This document shows positions 51,203-59,695 of a stretch of 64,000 nt of DNA, piece after piece. Position 1 is the stretch's first letter; every line of letters starts with the position of its first letter. Both the position numbers and the translations under genes were made by a program. This DNA comes from Dehalogenimonas sp. WBC-2. GTDB lineage: Bacteria > Chloroflexota > Dehalococcoidia > Dehalococcoidales > Dehalococcoidaceae. A model generated the notes under the pieces. The model was not told the DNA's origin, searched no databases, and saw only the letters and a program-made list of their open reading frames with translations. The DNA lies in the NCBI GenBank assembly GCA_001005265.1, contig CP011392.1, forward strand, positions 310,001-374,000, given 5' to 3'.

Positions 51203-51526
51203 ATGACCAAGTTGGTATTAGGCTTCCTGACCGGGGTACCCGGTATTTTTATGTTGTTCTTTACGGTTGATAACTACCTGGGGTCAATGGATGACGTTGA
51301 ACCAGCGGCCGGGAATATGTTTTTGGCGACGACCGGGGTCCCAGGACTCATCCTGGTGTTAATAGGCGTAGCTCTGGTCAGGAGTTATATCAAAGATACA
51401 AAAAAACGGGTAACAGCGGACCCGGGCGTAAAAGCCTGTCCGTTGTGTGGCGCTCTACTGGAAGAAGGGGAGTCGGTTTATTGTCCCAGGTGCTGGAAAA
51501 TGCTGCCTGAATCAGACGAGGGGTGA
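51203..51526 (+). CDS. Two-helix membrane protein with C-terminal zinc ribbon
   Basis: 107 residues. Two transmembrane helices (about 5-24 and 38-62) are followed by a zinc-ribbon motif, CPLCGALLEEGESVYCPRC (about 79-97), on the cytosolic side. Such proteins are often of unknown function. The ATG at 51203 has a weak ribosome site (CTGGAGAC) upstream. Confidence 0.65.
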   Translation: MTKLVLGFLTGVPGIFMLFFTVDNYLGSMDDVEPAAGNMFLATTGVPGLILVLIGVALVRSYIKDTKKRVTADPGVKACPLCGALLEEGESVYCPRCWKMLPESDEG

Positions 51527-51539
51527 GGGTGGCCCTGGT

Positions 51540-51571
51540 GTGGATTCTACGCTTTGGCGTAGAATGACAGG
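51540..51571 (+). repeat. GTGGATTCTACGC hairpin repeat
   Basis: A perfect 9-bp stem, ATTCTACGC with GCGTAGAAT, around loop TTTG, then GACAGG. Second copy of the unit at 49224. Confidence 0.65.
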
Positions 51572-51619
51572 CGGCGACTCATGAGCGCCTTTATTGAATT
51601 ATCGACAGGTAATAGCAAG

Positions 51620-51811
51620 ATGAATGTAATACCACGGGCCGATATTAAACCCGGCACCCGAGTTTCAATAGTGCTGAAAGCCGATCAGCGATCAGGCAAA
51701 CTTACCGATGGGGTGGTTCAGGATATTCTGACCAAATCTCCGGCTCACCCGCATGGTATCAAAGTGCGTTTAACCAGCGGTGAGGTGGGGCGGGTGCAGG
51801 CAATCAGATAA
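51620..51811 (+). CDS. YwbE family protein
   Basis: About 63 residues from the ATG at 51620, where the family normally begins (MNVIPRADIKPGTRVSIVL). The frame also allows an ATG at 51581. Family markers are KADQRSGKLTDGVVQDILTK and HPHGIKVRL. The protein has an SH3-like beta fold and its function is unknown. It lies in a repeat-rich interval. Confidence 0.8.
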   Translation: MNVIPRADIKPGTRVSIVLKADQRSGKLTDGVVQDILTKSPAHPHGIKVRLTSGEVGRVQAIR

Positions 51812-51867
51812 GGGCGATTCGACTTCCGGCAACTAGTCCAATCAGGTTGAGAAGGATAAGCGGATGA

Positions 51868-52045
51868 CCCTTTGACTACGCTCAGGGTAAACTCCAAGAG
51901 GAGGATCCTTCGACAAGCTCCCCGAGTGCTAACTCCCCGAGTACTTACTCGGGACAGGCGGGACAGGCAGGACGAACCCTTCGACAGGCTCAGGGTAAAC
52001 GTGCTATTTGTTGAGGGTGGGTGGAAGACCTTAGTTAGGTTAATC
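51868..52045 (+). repeat. Long composite repeat, copy B
   Basis: Direct copy of 49814-49974. It differs by a few bases and by an extra part-hairpin (CCCGAGT-GCTA-ACTC) inserted before the CCCGAGT-ACTT-ACTCGGG stem. Together with copy A it brackets arfB, the phosphatase, the zinc-ribbon protein and ywbE. Confidence 0.85.
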
Positions 52046-52056
52046 CTCCGGTGAAC

Positions 52057-52097
52057 TCAGAGACCGAGATCACTTTGCTGAGGCTCTCAATGACGAA
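52057..52097 (+). repeat. Diverged GAGATTGC-type hairpin repeat
   Basis: GACCGAGATCACTTTGCTG followed by CTCAATGACG. It is related to the copies at 49264 and 51029, but the stem is degraded. It lies 20 bp after the end of ruvC. Confidence 0.45.
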
Positions 52098-52117
52098 GAG
52101 AGGAAAGCGAAGATATT

Positions 52118-52615
52118 TTAGTCGGCATGGCGAAGGATAGCGGCGGTTTGAGCTGCCTGGACATGGCACAGGGCGCAGGCCAGAGCGTCTGCGGCGTCGG
52201 GGGTGGGGGGCACGGCGGTCAGGTTCAATTGGAGTACCACCATGCGGCTTACCTGATCTTTATTGGAAGCGCCGGAGCCGGAGATGGCGGCTTTAATGCG
52301 GGCCGGGGGATACTCAAAGACTTCAAGACCGGCATTGGCGGCGGCCAGGATAGCTACCGCCTGGGCTTTGCCGATGGCCAGGGCGGAGCGGGCGTTCTGT
52401 GAGAAAAAAGGGCTTTCCACGGCGGCGCAGTCGGGGTGGGTGGCGGTGATGACCTTGACCAGTTCTGCGTAGAGGTGTTTCAGCTTTTCGGCCATGGACA
52501 GCTTGTCGGAACAGGTGACGGTGCCGCAGGTAACATAAACGACATTAGGCCCATCGGTATCGACGACGCCGTAGCCGAGGCAGCGGGTGCCGGGGTCAAT
52601 GCCCAGAACTCTCAT
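52118..52615 (-). CDS. ruvC: Holliday junction resolvase RuvC
   Basis: 165-residue endonuclease that cuts four-way DNA junctions with RuvAB. The catalytic acids lie in VLGIDPGTRCLGYGV (Asp7), in AVESPFF (Glu near 66) and in PDAADALACALCH (Asp near 140-143), as in the family. Its ATG lies right next to the stop of yebC, so the two are co-translated. ruvA and ruvB are not in the window. Confidence 0.95.
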   Translation of the reverse strand: MRVLGIDPGTRCLGYGVVDTDGPNVVYVTCGTVTCSDKLSMAEKLKHLYAELVKVITATHPDCAAVESPFFSQNARSALAIGKAQAVAILAAANAGLEVFEYPPARIKAAISGSGASNKDQVSRMVVLQLNLTAVPPTPDAADALACALCHVQAAQTAAILRHAD

Positions 52616-53368
52616 TTAACCGGCCTGGAACTTCTCCACTACCGCGGGATCAAAGTCTGCGTTGGAATAGACATTCTGGGTGTCGTCCAGTTCTTCCATG
52701 GCGGTCAGCATCTTGAGTACCTGCAGGGCCGTTTCCTCATCCAACTCCACCAGGGTCTTGGGGCGCATATCGAGACCTGAGTTTTCAATGACAAATTCTT
52801 TGGCTTCAAGCGCCAGCCGTACCTTTTCCAACTGATCCGGGGCGGTAATGATCTCCATGTACTCATCTTCAGTTTTAACGTCTTCAGCACCGGCGTCAAT
52901 GGCTTCAAGGGTCATTTCATCAACGTCGCGGTCATTGATAGCCACGGTGATGCTGCCCTTGGACTCAAAGATCCAGGAGACACAGCCGGCTTCACCCATG
53001 GCGCCGTTGCCCTTGGTGAAAAGGTGGCGGACCTCCTGAATAGCCCGGTTGCGGTTATCAGAAACGGCATGAACCAGCACGGCCACACCGCCGGGGCCGT
53101 AGCCTTCCAGGGTTAACTCGATGAGGCTTTCACCTTCAAGCTGGCCGCTGCCTTTTTTTATGGCCCGATCAATGTTATCCGCCGGCATACGGGCATCCTT
53201 AGCTTTTTGGATGGCCAGGCGCAGGCGGGCGTTCATGTCCGGGTCAGGGCCGCCTTCTTTGGAGGACAGGATGATCTCACGGGACAGTTTGGTGAATATC
53301 TGGCCGCGCTTGGCATCGGCGGCGCCTTTTTGATGCTTTATGGTAGCCCATTTTGAATGTCCGGACAT
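52616..53368 (-). CDS. yebC: YebC/PmpR-type DNA-binding protein / translation factor
   Basis: 250 residues beginning MSGHSKWATIKHQKGAADAK, the universal YebC start. DNMNARLRLAIQKAK-like and MPADNIDRAIKKG segments follow. Members have been described as transcription regulators and, in some bacteria, as factors that help ribosomes through proline-rich stretches. Placement before ruvC is the common bacterial order. Confidence 0.95.
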   Translation of the reverse strand: MSGHSKWATIKHQKGAADAKRGQIFTKLSREIILSSKEGGPDPDMNARLRLAIQKAKDARMPADNIDRAIKKGSGQLEGESLIELTLEGYGPGGVAVLVHAVSDNRNRAIQEVRHLFTKGNGAMGEAGCVSWIFESKGSITVAINDRDVDEMTLEAIDAGAEDVKTEDEYMEIITAPDQLEKVRLALEAKEFVIENSGLDMRPKTLVELDEETALQVLKMLTAMEELDDTQNVYSNADFDPAVVEKFQAG

Positions 53369-53452
53369 ATCTTATACTCCTGAAGGTCTATCTTTTTACG
53401 AGGCTATTCTAGCATTTCCGGCTAGAGCCGAGAAGTGGGCACAAGTTGAAAT

Positions 53453-53501
53453 TTTACTTCCAAGGCGGCGGAGAGTAATATGGTTCAAAAATGAACTATA
53501 T
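53453..53501 (+). promoter_or_regulatory. Promoter and dyad operator of marR-MFS
   Basis: TTTACT (53453-53458), 17 bases and TAATAT (53476-53481). A 24-bp dyad overlaps the -10 box and the start region: ATAT-n-GTTCA-nnnn-TGAAC-n-ATAT (53478-53501), with 9 of 10 positions in each half paired. Its position suits autorepression by the MarR protein encoded directly downstream. Confidence 0.65.
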
Positions 53502-53952
53502 GACGATGAAATCTGGCGATGCTGTGGACAAAATGGTGTGCGACAGTTACCGGGCGCTGCACCTGATCCACCGGCAACTGGTGCGGGCGGAAGTGGACGG
53601 CGACGGACTGGCGCATCACAAGCTGGCCATACTGGCGATGGTGGCTCACGCCGGCGAGCTTTCGCCGAGTGAAATCGCCAGACGACTATCATTGACCAAA
53701 TCCCAGCTTACCCAGTTCATCGATCAGCTGGTGAAGCAGGCAGCGGTGAGGCGGGCGCCGGATGAAACCGACCGGCGGCGGCAGAAGATTGTGCTTACCG
53801 AAAGCGGCCGGTCACTACTGGGGGATTACCTGGGGGCGTTGCGGCGCACTTTAGCTTCAAAGCTGACTGTCTTGAGTCCAGGCGATACGGACAGGCTGTC
53901 ACGGGCGCTGACAGATATCATTGAGGTTACTTCCAGACTGGAAAGGGTATAG
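53491..53952 (+). CDS. MarR-family transcriptional regulator
   Basis: 153 residues with the winged helix of MarR proteins: ELSPSEIARRLSLTKSQLTQFIDQL (shown in outline, about 64-88) is the helix-turn-helix, and the wing has APDETDRRRQKIVLTESG. The ATG at 53491 lies within the operator dyad; ATGs at 53500 and 53506 are alternatives, and none has a clear ribosome site. It lies 2 bp before the exporter gene and probably represses it until a ligand binds. Confidence 0.9.
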   Translation: MNYMTMKSGDAVDKMVCDSYRALHLIHRQLVRAEVDGDGLAHHKLAILAMVAHAGELSPSEIARRLSLTKSQLTQFIDQLVKQAAVRRAPDETDRRRQKIVLTESGRSLLGDYLGALRRTLASKLTVLSPGDTDRLSRALTDIIEVTSRLERV

Positions 53953-53954
53953 AG

Positions 53955-55502
53955 ATGGCGCGAGTGTATAACAAATGGGCGGTGCTGGTTGTTTTAGCCA
54001 CGGCGCTGTTTATGATCAACCTTGACGTAACTATCGTCAATATTGCCCTGCCGAGTCTGATGGATGATCTATCAGCTTCGCTAGCCGATGCCGAGTGGGT
54101 GCTGAATGCCTATGTGCTGGTGTTTGCAGTGCTATTGATCACCCTGGGCCGCCTGGGCGACCTGTTTGGCCGCAAGCGGTTTTTTGTCGGGGGTCTGATC
54201 CTGTTTACGTCGGCCTCATTGCTGTGCGGTCTGGCTCCCAGTATCAGCTGGCTGGTAGCGGCGCGGGGGCTGCAGGCCGTCGGCGGCGCGGCGATGATGC
54301 CGGCGACATTATCCATATTGAATGTGACCTTTCAGGGCGGCCAGCGGGGTATGGCCATGGGTATCTGGGGGGCGGTGGCCGGGGCTGCCAGCGCACTGGG
54401 GCCGATCATCGGGGGGTTGCTGGTGGACGGGTTTGGCTGGCAGTCAGTATTCCTGGTGAATATACCTATCGGTTTGGCAGCGGTATATGCCACGCTGAAA
54501 ATGGTGCCTGAATCACGTGAACCTACCGCCAGCCGCCGCATTGATTTCCCGGGTATTGTGACCGCGTCGGTGGCCCTGGGGTCGCTGACATATGCGCTGG
54601 TGGAAGGGCAGGCTTACGGTTGGAGTTCACCGCTGATACTGGGATTGTTCGGCCTGGCAGCAGCGGCGATGATGGCTTTTATAATTATCGAACGCAAAGC
54701 GGCGGCGCCGCTGATCGATCTGAAACTATTCCGCAATGTCAGTTTCAGCGCCGGGAATTTCCTGGGTATGTTATTGATGTTCGGCCTCATCGGCATCGTT
54801 TTTCTGCTGGTATTGTATCTGCAGGTGGTACGCGGCTATTCTGCCATCGAGACCGGTCTGACGGTACTGCCGATGCCGCTGACTTTGATGGTGGTGGCGC
54901 CGCTGGCCGGGCGGCTGACCGACCGTATCAACATGCGGTTTGTGCTTTCTGCCGGAATGCTGCTGGTGGCGGTGGCGCTTTATTTCCTGTCTCAAATCAC
55001 CCCGGAAACCACCAGACAGGCGCTGATCATCCCGCTGATGATTGCCGGTATGGGCATGGGGTTGGTGATGGCGCCGCTGGGTGCGGTAGTGATGGCCTCA
55101 GCGCCGGTAAACAAGTCCGGCGCGGCATCTGGGATACTGACCACACTGCGTCAGGTTGGGGCGACGCTGGGCATTTCAGTACTGGGCGCGGTGCTGCAGT
55201 TTAAACTGGTGGATAATTTGACCACCTTCTTCGCCAGTATCCCATTTATGCCGCAGTCTGCTAAAGATGCCATCATTGAAGGGGTGAGCCAGGGCGGCAT
55301 GGGTGGGGCGGTAACGGCTGATGCGCCGGATTATCTTCAAGCGCTTATCGCCCAGGTTATGAGTGAACAATTCACCCGGGCGCTAAGCTCGGCGATGACG
55401 GTGGCCATGTTCATCTGTATCGGCGGGGCGGCGGTGGCGCTACTGATCAACTACCATCCCAGAGCGCAAGGAGAAGCGGCGGCGGCTATTGAGGCCGTGT
55501 AG
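53955..55502 (+). CDS. MFS multidrug exporter, DHA2 (14-helix, EmrB/QacA) family
   Basis: 515 residues with 14 transmembrane helices. Motif D1 appears as MINLDVTIVNIALPSL in helix 1 and motif A as GRLGDLFGRKRFF (about residue 65). Motif C is in helix 5 (GAASALGPIIGGLL). These are proton-drug antiporters. It is the second gene of the marR operon, which suggests induction by a toxic compound. Confidence 0.92.
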   Translation: MARVYNKWAVLVVLATALFMINLDVTIVNIALPSLMDDLSASLADAEWVLNAYVLVFAVLLITLGRLGDLFGRKRFFVGGLILFTSASLLCGLAPSISWLVAARGLQAVGGAAMMPATLSILNVTFQGGQRGMAMGIWGAVAGAASALGPIIGGLLVDGFGWQSVFLVNIPIGLAAVYATLKMVPESREPTASRRIDFPGIVTASVALGSLTYALVEGQAYGWSSPLILGLFGLAAAAMMAFIIIERKAAAPLIDLKLFRNVSFSAGNFLGMLLMFGLIGIVFLLVLYLQVVRGYSAIETGLTVLPMPLTLMVVAPLAGRLTDRINMRFVLSAGMLLVAVALYFLSQITPETTRQALIIPLMIAGMGMGLVMAPLGAVVMASAPVNKSGAASGILTTLRQVGATLGISVLGAVLQFKLVDNLTTFFASIPFMPQSAKDAIIEGVSQGGMGGAVTADAPDYLQALIAQVMSEQFTRALSSAMTVAMFICIGGAAVALLINYHPRAQGEAAAAIEAV

Positions 55503-55514
55503 GTGTAAAGACTA

Positions 55515-55568
55515 ATTGAATGACAGTTCATTCAATCTATTGACAACGGCACTTTTTACTCCTATTAT
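55515..55568 (+). promoter_or_regulatory. Strong promoter with FadR-like palindrome upstream of the DUF3068 gene
   Basis: A near-consensus promoter: TTGACA (55540-55545), 17 bases, TATTAT (55563-55568). Just before the -35 box is a perfect 9-bp dyad, ATTGAATGA-CAGT-TCATTCAAT (55515-55536). The half-sites TGAATGA and TCATTCA with a 4-base gap equal those I recall for the Bacillus FadR (TetR-type) box. No tetR gene is in the window. Confidence 0.75.
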
Positions 55569-55630
55569 GGTCATCAATAAAAACTTGAACAGGTATTCAA
55601 CCTGCAAGAGAAAGAAGGGGGTATCCAACA

Positions 55631-56464
55631 ATGGCGCGCCGTGTATTTATTTCAGCCGGTTTCCTTCTAATTGCCCTGGCCTTAGTATGGCTGTACCTTA
55701 TTTTCCCCGGTATGGCTAAACTTCCAGAGGATTATGCCCAGGATTATCACTTTGAAGGTTCAGTTAAAGCGTTCAACCAGGGAACAGGGGCATACGATAC
55801 GATTCAGACCAAGATGGACCGCACCCTTGATACAACAAGTGTCAACGATGCTGACGCATTGATTTTACAGCAAGTTATAAAGTTTACCATTGCAGCCAAC
55901 GGCGCGCCTTTGTCAGCTGCCAGTCCTGCTTTGGCGGCACTGGACTCCTCTGAAACCTATGCTATTGACCGCACTACCCGCGAGAATGTGGCCGGAGGCG
56001 ATAAGACCCGCAGCGGTCAGTTCACTTTCCCGGCAGATACCCAGCAGGAGACTTATCAGTACTGGGTGGCCACCACTAACTCTACACTCCCGGCTACTTT
56101 TATCGGCGAAGACACCGTCAATGGGGTTAAGGTCTATGTATTCCAGATTGATTCCAAAGGCAACGCTAATCCGACCAACGCCACCCAGACGATTGATATC
56201 GCCGCCACAATCAAAGTCGAACCTGTCTCCGGCACTCCGGTCGATTCAGAATTGACCACCACGATTAACCAGCTCTTACCGACCGGGTCATCTATGCCGG
56301 TACTGACCAATGAAAGCCATTTTACCCAGGCTACCATTGATGAAATGGCGGAAGAAGCCGCGTCCAACCGCAGCCTTATCCTGTGGGCCAGCGTCTATGG
56401 ATTCTGGATGGCCATCGGTCTTGGTCTGGTCTTAATCGTCATTGGTTTTACCAGAAAAGCTTAA
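55631..56464 (+). CDS. DUF3068 (PorA-like) membrane protein
   Basis: 277 residues. An N-terminal transmembrane helix (about 5-28) and a C-terminal one (about 250-272) enclose a large extracytoplasmic beta-rich domain. The layout and the TYAIDRTTRENV segment match DUF3068, a family described mainly in Actinobacteria as PorA-like. A ribosome site (AGAAAGAAGGGGG) lies about 10 bases upstream. The FadR-like box before it hints at a link with lipid metabolism. Confidence 0.8.
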   Translation: MARRVFISAGFLLIALALVWLYLIFPGMAKLPEDYAQDYHFEGSVKAFNQGTGAYDTIQTKMDRTLDTTSVNDADALILQQVIKFTIAANGAPLSAASPALAALDSSETYAIDRTTRENVAGGDKTRSGQFTFPADTQQETYQYWVATTNSTLPATFIGEDTVNGVKVYVFQIDSKGNANPTNATQTIDIAATIKVEPVSGTPVDSELTTTINQLLPTGSSMPVLTNESHFTQATIDEMAEEAASNRSLILWASVYGFWMAIGLGLVLIVIGFTRKA

Positions 56465-56491
56465 AGCAAAACACTTTTGGAATAGAATATT

Positions 56492-56519
56492 AAAGGGAGG
56501 CTCGAAAGAGCCTCCCTTT
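56492..56519. terminator. Terminator hairpin between converging genes
   Basis: A perfect 12-bp stem (AAAGGGAGGCTC with GAGCCTCCCTTT) with a GAAA tetraloop. It lies between the ends of the DUF3068 gene and acpS and can serve both. Confidence 0.85.
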
Positions 56520-56539
56520 GTATTATGTGGCCTTGCAAG

Positions 56540-56899
56540 TTAAACCAAGGCTGAAACTACAGCCGTGGCGTATTCACGGCTGTGGGACAGACTGACTGCC
56601 AGGCTGGTGATGCCAAGATCACTGGCGATGGATTTAGCCCGGCCGTAGAGCCTGATTTCCGGCCGTTGTCCCGGCTCAGCAATGACTTCAATATCCCGGT
56701 AGATAAATTCCTGACAGCCCAAAGCCTTGACTGCCGCCTCTTTGGCGGCAAAGCGGGCGGCCAGGGACGGTAATTTATGCCGATAACGCATGAGTTCCTG
56801 CGGCGTGAAAATGCGGCTTAAGAAGTTATCGCCCCAGCGGTCAATGGCTGCCCCGATGCGAGGGATCTCAATGATGTCCACTCCGAGGTACTGGATCAT
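56540..56899 (-). CDS. acpS: Holo-[acyl-carrier-protein] synthase
   Basis: Transfers 4'-phosphopantetheine from CoA to acyl carrier protein. GVDIIEIPRI (Asp8) and RFAAKEAAVKAL (Glu near 55) carry the magnesium ligands. 119 residues, the normal AcpS length. The start overlaps the stop of the oxidoreductase-like gene upstream by four bases, so it is the last gene of the nuoE-nuoF-like operon. Confidence 0.93.
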   Translation of the reverse strand: MIQYLGVDIIEIPRIGAAIDRWGDNFLSRIFTPQELMRYRHKLPSLAARFAAKEAAVKALGCQEFIYRDIEVIAEPGQRPEIRLYGRAKSIASDLGITSLAVSLSHSREYATAVVSALV

Positions 56900-57816
56900 G
56901 AAGATGCTCCGGTGTTGATTTTAGCCAAACGCACGGCGGTGCCGGGATGGTACTCTGCGGGATATGGCCACAGCAAGCCATCCTTTGTCAGTATTGAAGA
57001 TGTCATGCCGGTGTAACAGCCGGGTGTCAGCGCCTGCATTTCATCAAAAATCTGTTCCGGGCCGGTATACTCAAAGCCCTTGCCGCCGAGACGCTTACCC
57101 AGTTCATTAGTGATCCACCAGCCGGGGCGGGAATCAGCCGCCGGGTCAACGGCAGAGTGTACACGCTGCCCCCGGAGTTCAGTGTCGGTAAAGGTATCAT
57201 CTTTTTCAGCGAAACCGGCAGAAGTGAGAACCACGTTGGCTACGGCTGTTGTTTCAGTATGGAGAATGTCCTGCACGACTAAAAATTGCAGTTTGGCAAG
57301 CATCTTTGCAATACGGGTTAGATCAGGATGTGACAGCATGATATTCTCACCTACGATGTAAAGCGCCTTGATAATACCCATTTCTATATCATCCAGCATG
57401 CCGCCGATGGTGAGGCCAGCTTTTTGAGGCAGTTTGACGCCCCAGGCGGTTTCAAATTTAATTCTGATGGTATCGTCAGGGCTTTGTTGATATCGGGTGA
57501 GAAAATCAGGCGGCGCGCTCATGTCACGTGCTCCCTGAACATTGTTCCGGCTGCAAAGATCGACAGAATTTGTGCCCAGGACGGCGCGGGCGAACTTCTG
57601 GATGAGGTAAATTTCCTCATTAGTGGCGTTGGCAGAAGCGACGACCGCCACTTCTGCCGGCTGATACCGGACGAGTTTGGAACAGGTATATTCCAGCGCC
57701 TCATCCCAATCTGTTTCGATGAAACGGCCATAGGTTTTAATGAGCGGGCGGGTAAGGCGTTCAGGATGATGCACCGTTTCCCTCGTTTTAACTTGCCTGT
57801 GGTCGATTTTAATCAT
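56896..57816 (-). CDS. Truncated molybdopterin-oxidoreductase-like (FdhA/NuoG-type) subunit
   Basis: 306 residues that resemble formate-dehydrogenase alpha chains, but in pieces. Residues 1-90 (ERLTRPLI, then NEEIYLIQKFARAVLGTNSVD) match the part after the usual iron-sulfur domain. The chain then jumps at CSR/NNVQGARDM to the later part (IKALYIVGENIMLSHPDL, then VVLTSAGFAEKDDTFTDTE). The N-terminal [4Fe-4S] region, the Cys/Sec active site and much of the cofactor domain are missing. The frame is intact and tightly coupled to the NuoF-like gene (4-bp gap) and acpS, so it is probably expressed. A structural or regulatory subunit is one reading. Confidence 0.75.
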   Translation of the reverse strand: MIKIDHRQVKTRETVHHPERLTRPLIKTYGRFIETDWDEALEYTCSKLVRYQPAEVAVVASANATNEEIYLIQKFARAVLGTNSVDLCSRNNVQGARDMSAPPDFLTRYQQSPDDTIRIKFETAWGVKLPQKAGLTIGGMLDDIEMGIIKALYIVGENIMLSHPDLTRIAKMLAKLQFLVVQDILHTETTAVANVVLTSAGFAEKDDTFTDTELRGQRVHSAVDPAADSRPGWWITNELGKRLGGKGFEYTGPEQIFDEMQALTPGCYTGMTSSILTKDGLLWPYPAEYHPGTAVRLAKINTGASS

Positions 57817-57820
57817 GTTA

Positions 57821-59695
57821 CTAGCTCACAGCCACCGCGTCCAGTTTGCAGACATCAAGGCAGATACCGCAACGGTTACACAGCTTTTCATTTAGCAGCA
57901 CCGGCTGGCGCTTGCCGGCGAAAGTGATGGCCTGGGCGGGACAGGCCTTGACACACAGCTTACAACCATTACATTTTTGGTTAACGATAGTATAGCTGAT
58001 CAGCGCTTTGCAGACGCCAGCTGGACAGCGTTTTTCTACGATATGCGCTTCATATTCGTCACGAAAATACCTGAGTGTGGTCAGCACCGGGTTTGGAGAG
58101 GTGCCGCCCAGGGCACATAGAGAGGTAGATTTGATCACCCTGGCCAGTGATTCCAGCAGGGGGATATCCTCCAGGCGTCCGTCACCCCTGGTAATCCGTT
58201 CAAGGATATTGAGCATCTGACGGGTGCCCAGGCGGCAGGGAGTGCATTTACCGCAGGATTCAGCCTGAACAAAGGACAGAAAATAGCGAGCAACATCCAC
58301 CATGCAATTGGATTCATCCATGGCTATCATGCCACCGGAACCCATGATGGCCCCTGACTGCACCAGTGATTCATAATCAAGGCCTATGTGTGACATATCG
58401 GCTGGCAGACAACCGCCTGACGGGCCGCCGATCTGGACTGCCTTAAGGCTCTTGTTTTTGGGGATGCCGCCACCGATGCCATAGATGACCTCTTTGAGGG
58501 GCGTGCCCATGGCAACCTCAATTAAACCCATGTGGCGGATGTTGCCAGCCAGGGCAAAAACACAGGTTCCCTTGCTTTTTTCAGTGCCTAGACTCTCAAA
58601 GGTAGCGGCGTTATTATCCAGGATGTACGAAGCCATAGCCAGTGTTTTGACGTTATTGATATTAGTAGGTTTACCCCATAAACCGGAAACGGCAGGGAAG
58701 GGCGGGCGGGATCGGGGTATGCCGCGTTTGCCTTCAATGCTGGCAATTAAAGCCGTTTCTTCACCGCAGACGAAAGCGCCGGCACCTTCTTTGACATGAA
58801 TATTGAAATCAAAGCCGGAACCCAGGATATTACGTCCCAGCAAGCTGTGCTGCCGCGCCTGGTCGATGGCGTGTTTTACCGTAGATACGGCCAGCGGGTA
58901 TTCAGCGCGGACATAGAGGTAGCCTTCAGCGGCGCCGATGGCGTAGGCGGCGATAATAATACCCTCTATGACCGAATGGGGATCACCCTCCAGTATCGAC
59001 CGGTCCATGAAAGCACCGGGATCACCCTCGTCGGCGTTGCAGATAACGTATTTTGTGGTGCTTTTAGCATCACGGCAGAATTGCCATTTTTGACCGGTGG
59101 GAAAACCGGCGCCGCCGCGCCCGCGCAGCCCCGATGTGGTTATTTCATCAATGACCTGTTGAGGTGTGAGTTGCGACAGGGCACGGTACAACCCGGCGTA
59201 ACCGCCGCGGGCGATATAATGGCCGATACGCAACGGATTGATGTGGCCGCAGTTGCGTAAGGCGATGCGGATTTGACCCTTGAGCATCGGCATCTCTTCA
59301 AAGGTCGGGATACCTTCAACCTTGCCTTGACCGATAGTACACAGCGCCAGTTCCGGCCGTGGATTGCCGTTTATGATGTAGTCTTCAATGATTTGCCCGG
59401 CTTTTTGCGGGGTCATGAAGCCGTAACTGATACGCGGCATACCGGGCAGCGCGATGTCCATCACCGGCTCAGCGTAGCACATGCCAAAGCAGCCTACCTG
59501 GGTGACAGTGGCCTTGAGCCCGAGTTTATCGAGAGTCATGCCGATGGCATCCAATATGCTCATGGCGCCGGAGACCTTGCCGCAGGTGGCGGTGCCGATG
59601 AGGATATGGGGCGTCTGGCTCTGGATAAGCGTCTGCCAGTCGGCTTTGGATTCAGCCTGAAGCGCCGTGAAATTAGTCACGGGCGGCATGCGCAA
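57821..59695 (-). CDS. NADH-binding NuoF/HymB-like iron-sulfur flavoprotein
   Basis: 624 residues; an internal ATG at 59689 may be the true start. The N terminus is a thioredoxin-like [2Fe-2S] domain (cysteines in GTATCGKVSG and VGCFGMCYAEP). The NuoF core holds GLRGRGGAGFPTG (NADH/FMN loop, about 190) and ICNADEGDPGAFMDR. A [4Fe-4S] site is CGKCTPCRLGT (about 475). The C terminus adds two ferredoxin clusters (CNGCKLCVKAC and CNRCGICLDVC). This layout belongs to bifurcating hydrogenases and formate dehydrogenases, moving electrons between NAD(H) and ferredoxin. Confidence 0.93.
   Translation of the reverse strand: MRMPPVTNFTALQAESKADWQTLIQSQTPHILIGTATCGKVSGAMSILDAIGMTLDKLGLKATVTQVGCFGMCYAEPVMDIALPGMPRISYGFMTPQKAGQIIEDYIINGNPRPELALCTIGQGKVEGIPTFEEMPMLKGQIRIALRNCGHINPLRIGHYIARGGYAGLYRALSQLTPQQVIDEITTSGLRGRGGAGFPTGQKWQFCRDAKSTTKYVICNADEGDPGAFMDRSILEGDPHSVIEGIIIAAYAIGAAEGYLYVRAEYPLAVSTVKHAIDQARQHSLLGRNILGSGFDFNIHVKEGAGAFVCGEETALIASIEGKRGIPRSRPPFPAVSGLWGKPTNINNVKTLAMASYILDNNAATFESLGTEKSKGTCVFALAGNIRHMGLIEVAMGTPLKEVIYGIGGGIPKNKSLKAVQIGGPSGGCLPADMSHIGLDYESLVQSGAIMGSGGMIAMDESNCMVDVARYFLSFVQAESCGKCTPCRLGTRQMLNILERITRGDGRLEDIPLLESLARVIKSTSLCALGGTSPNPVLTTLRYFRDEYEAHIVEKRCPAGVCKALISYTIVNQKCNGCKLCVKACPAQAITFAGKRQPVLLNEKLCNRCGICLDVCKLDAVAVS

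Noticed and set aside
56896-57816. Frameshifted pseudogene of formate dehydrogenase
   Set aside because: The frame is open throughout and coupled to its neighbours; the missing parts look like clean in-frame losses rather than decay.
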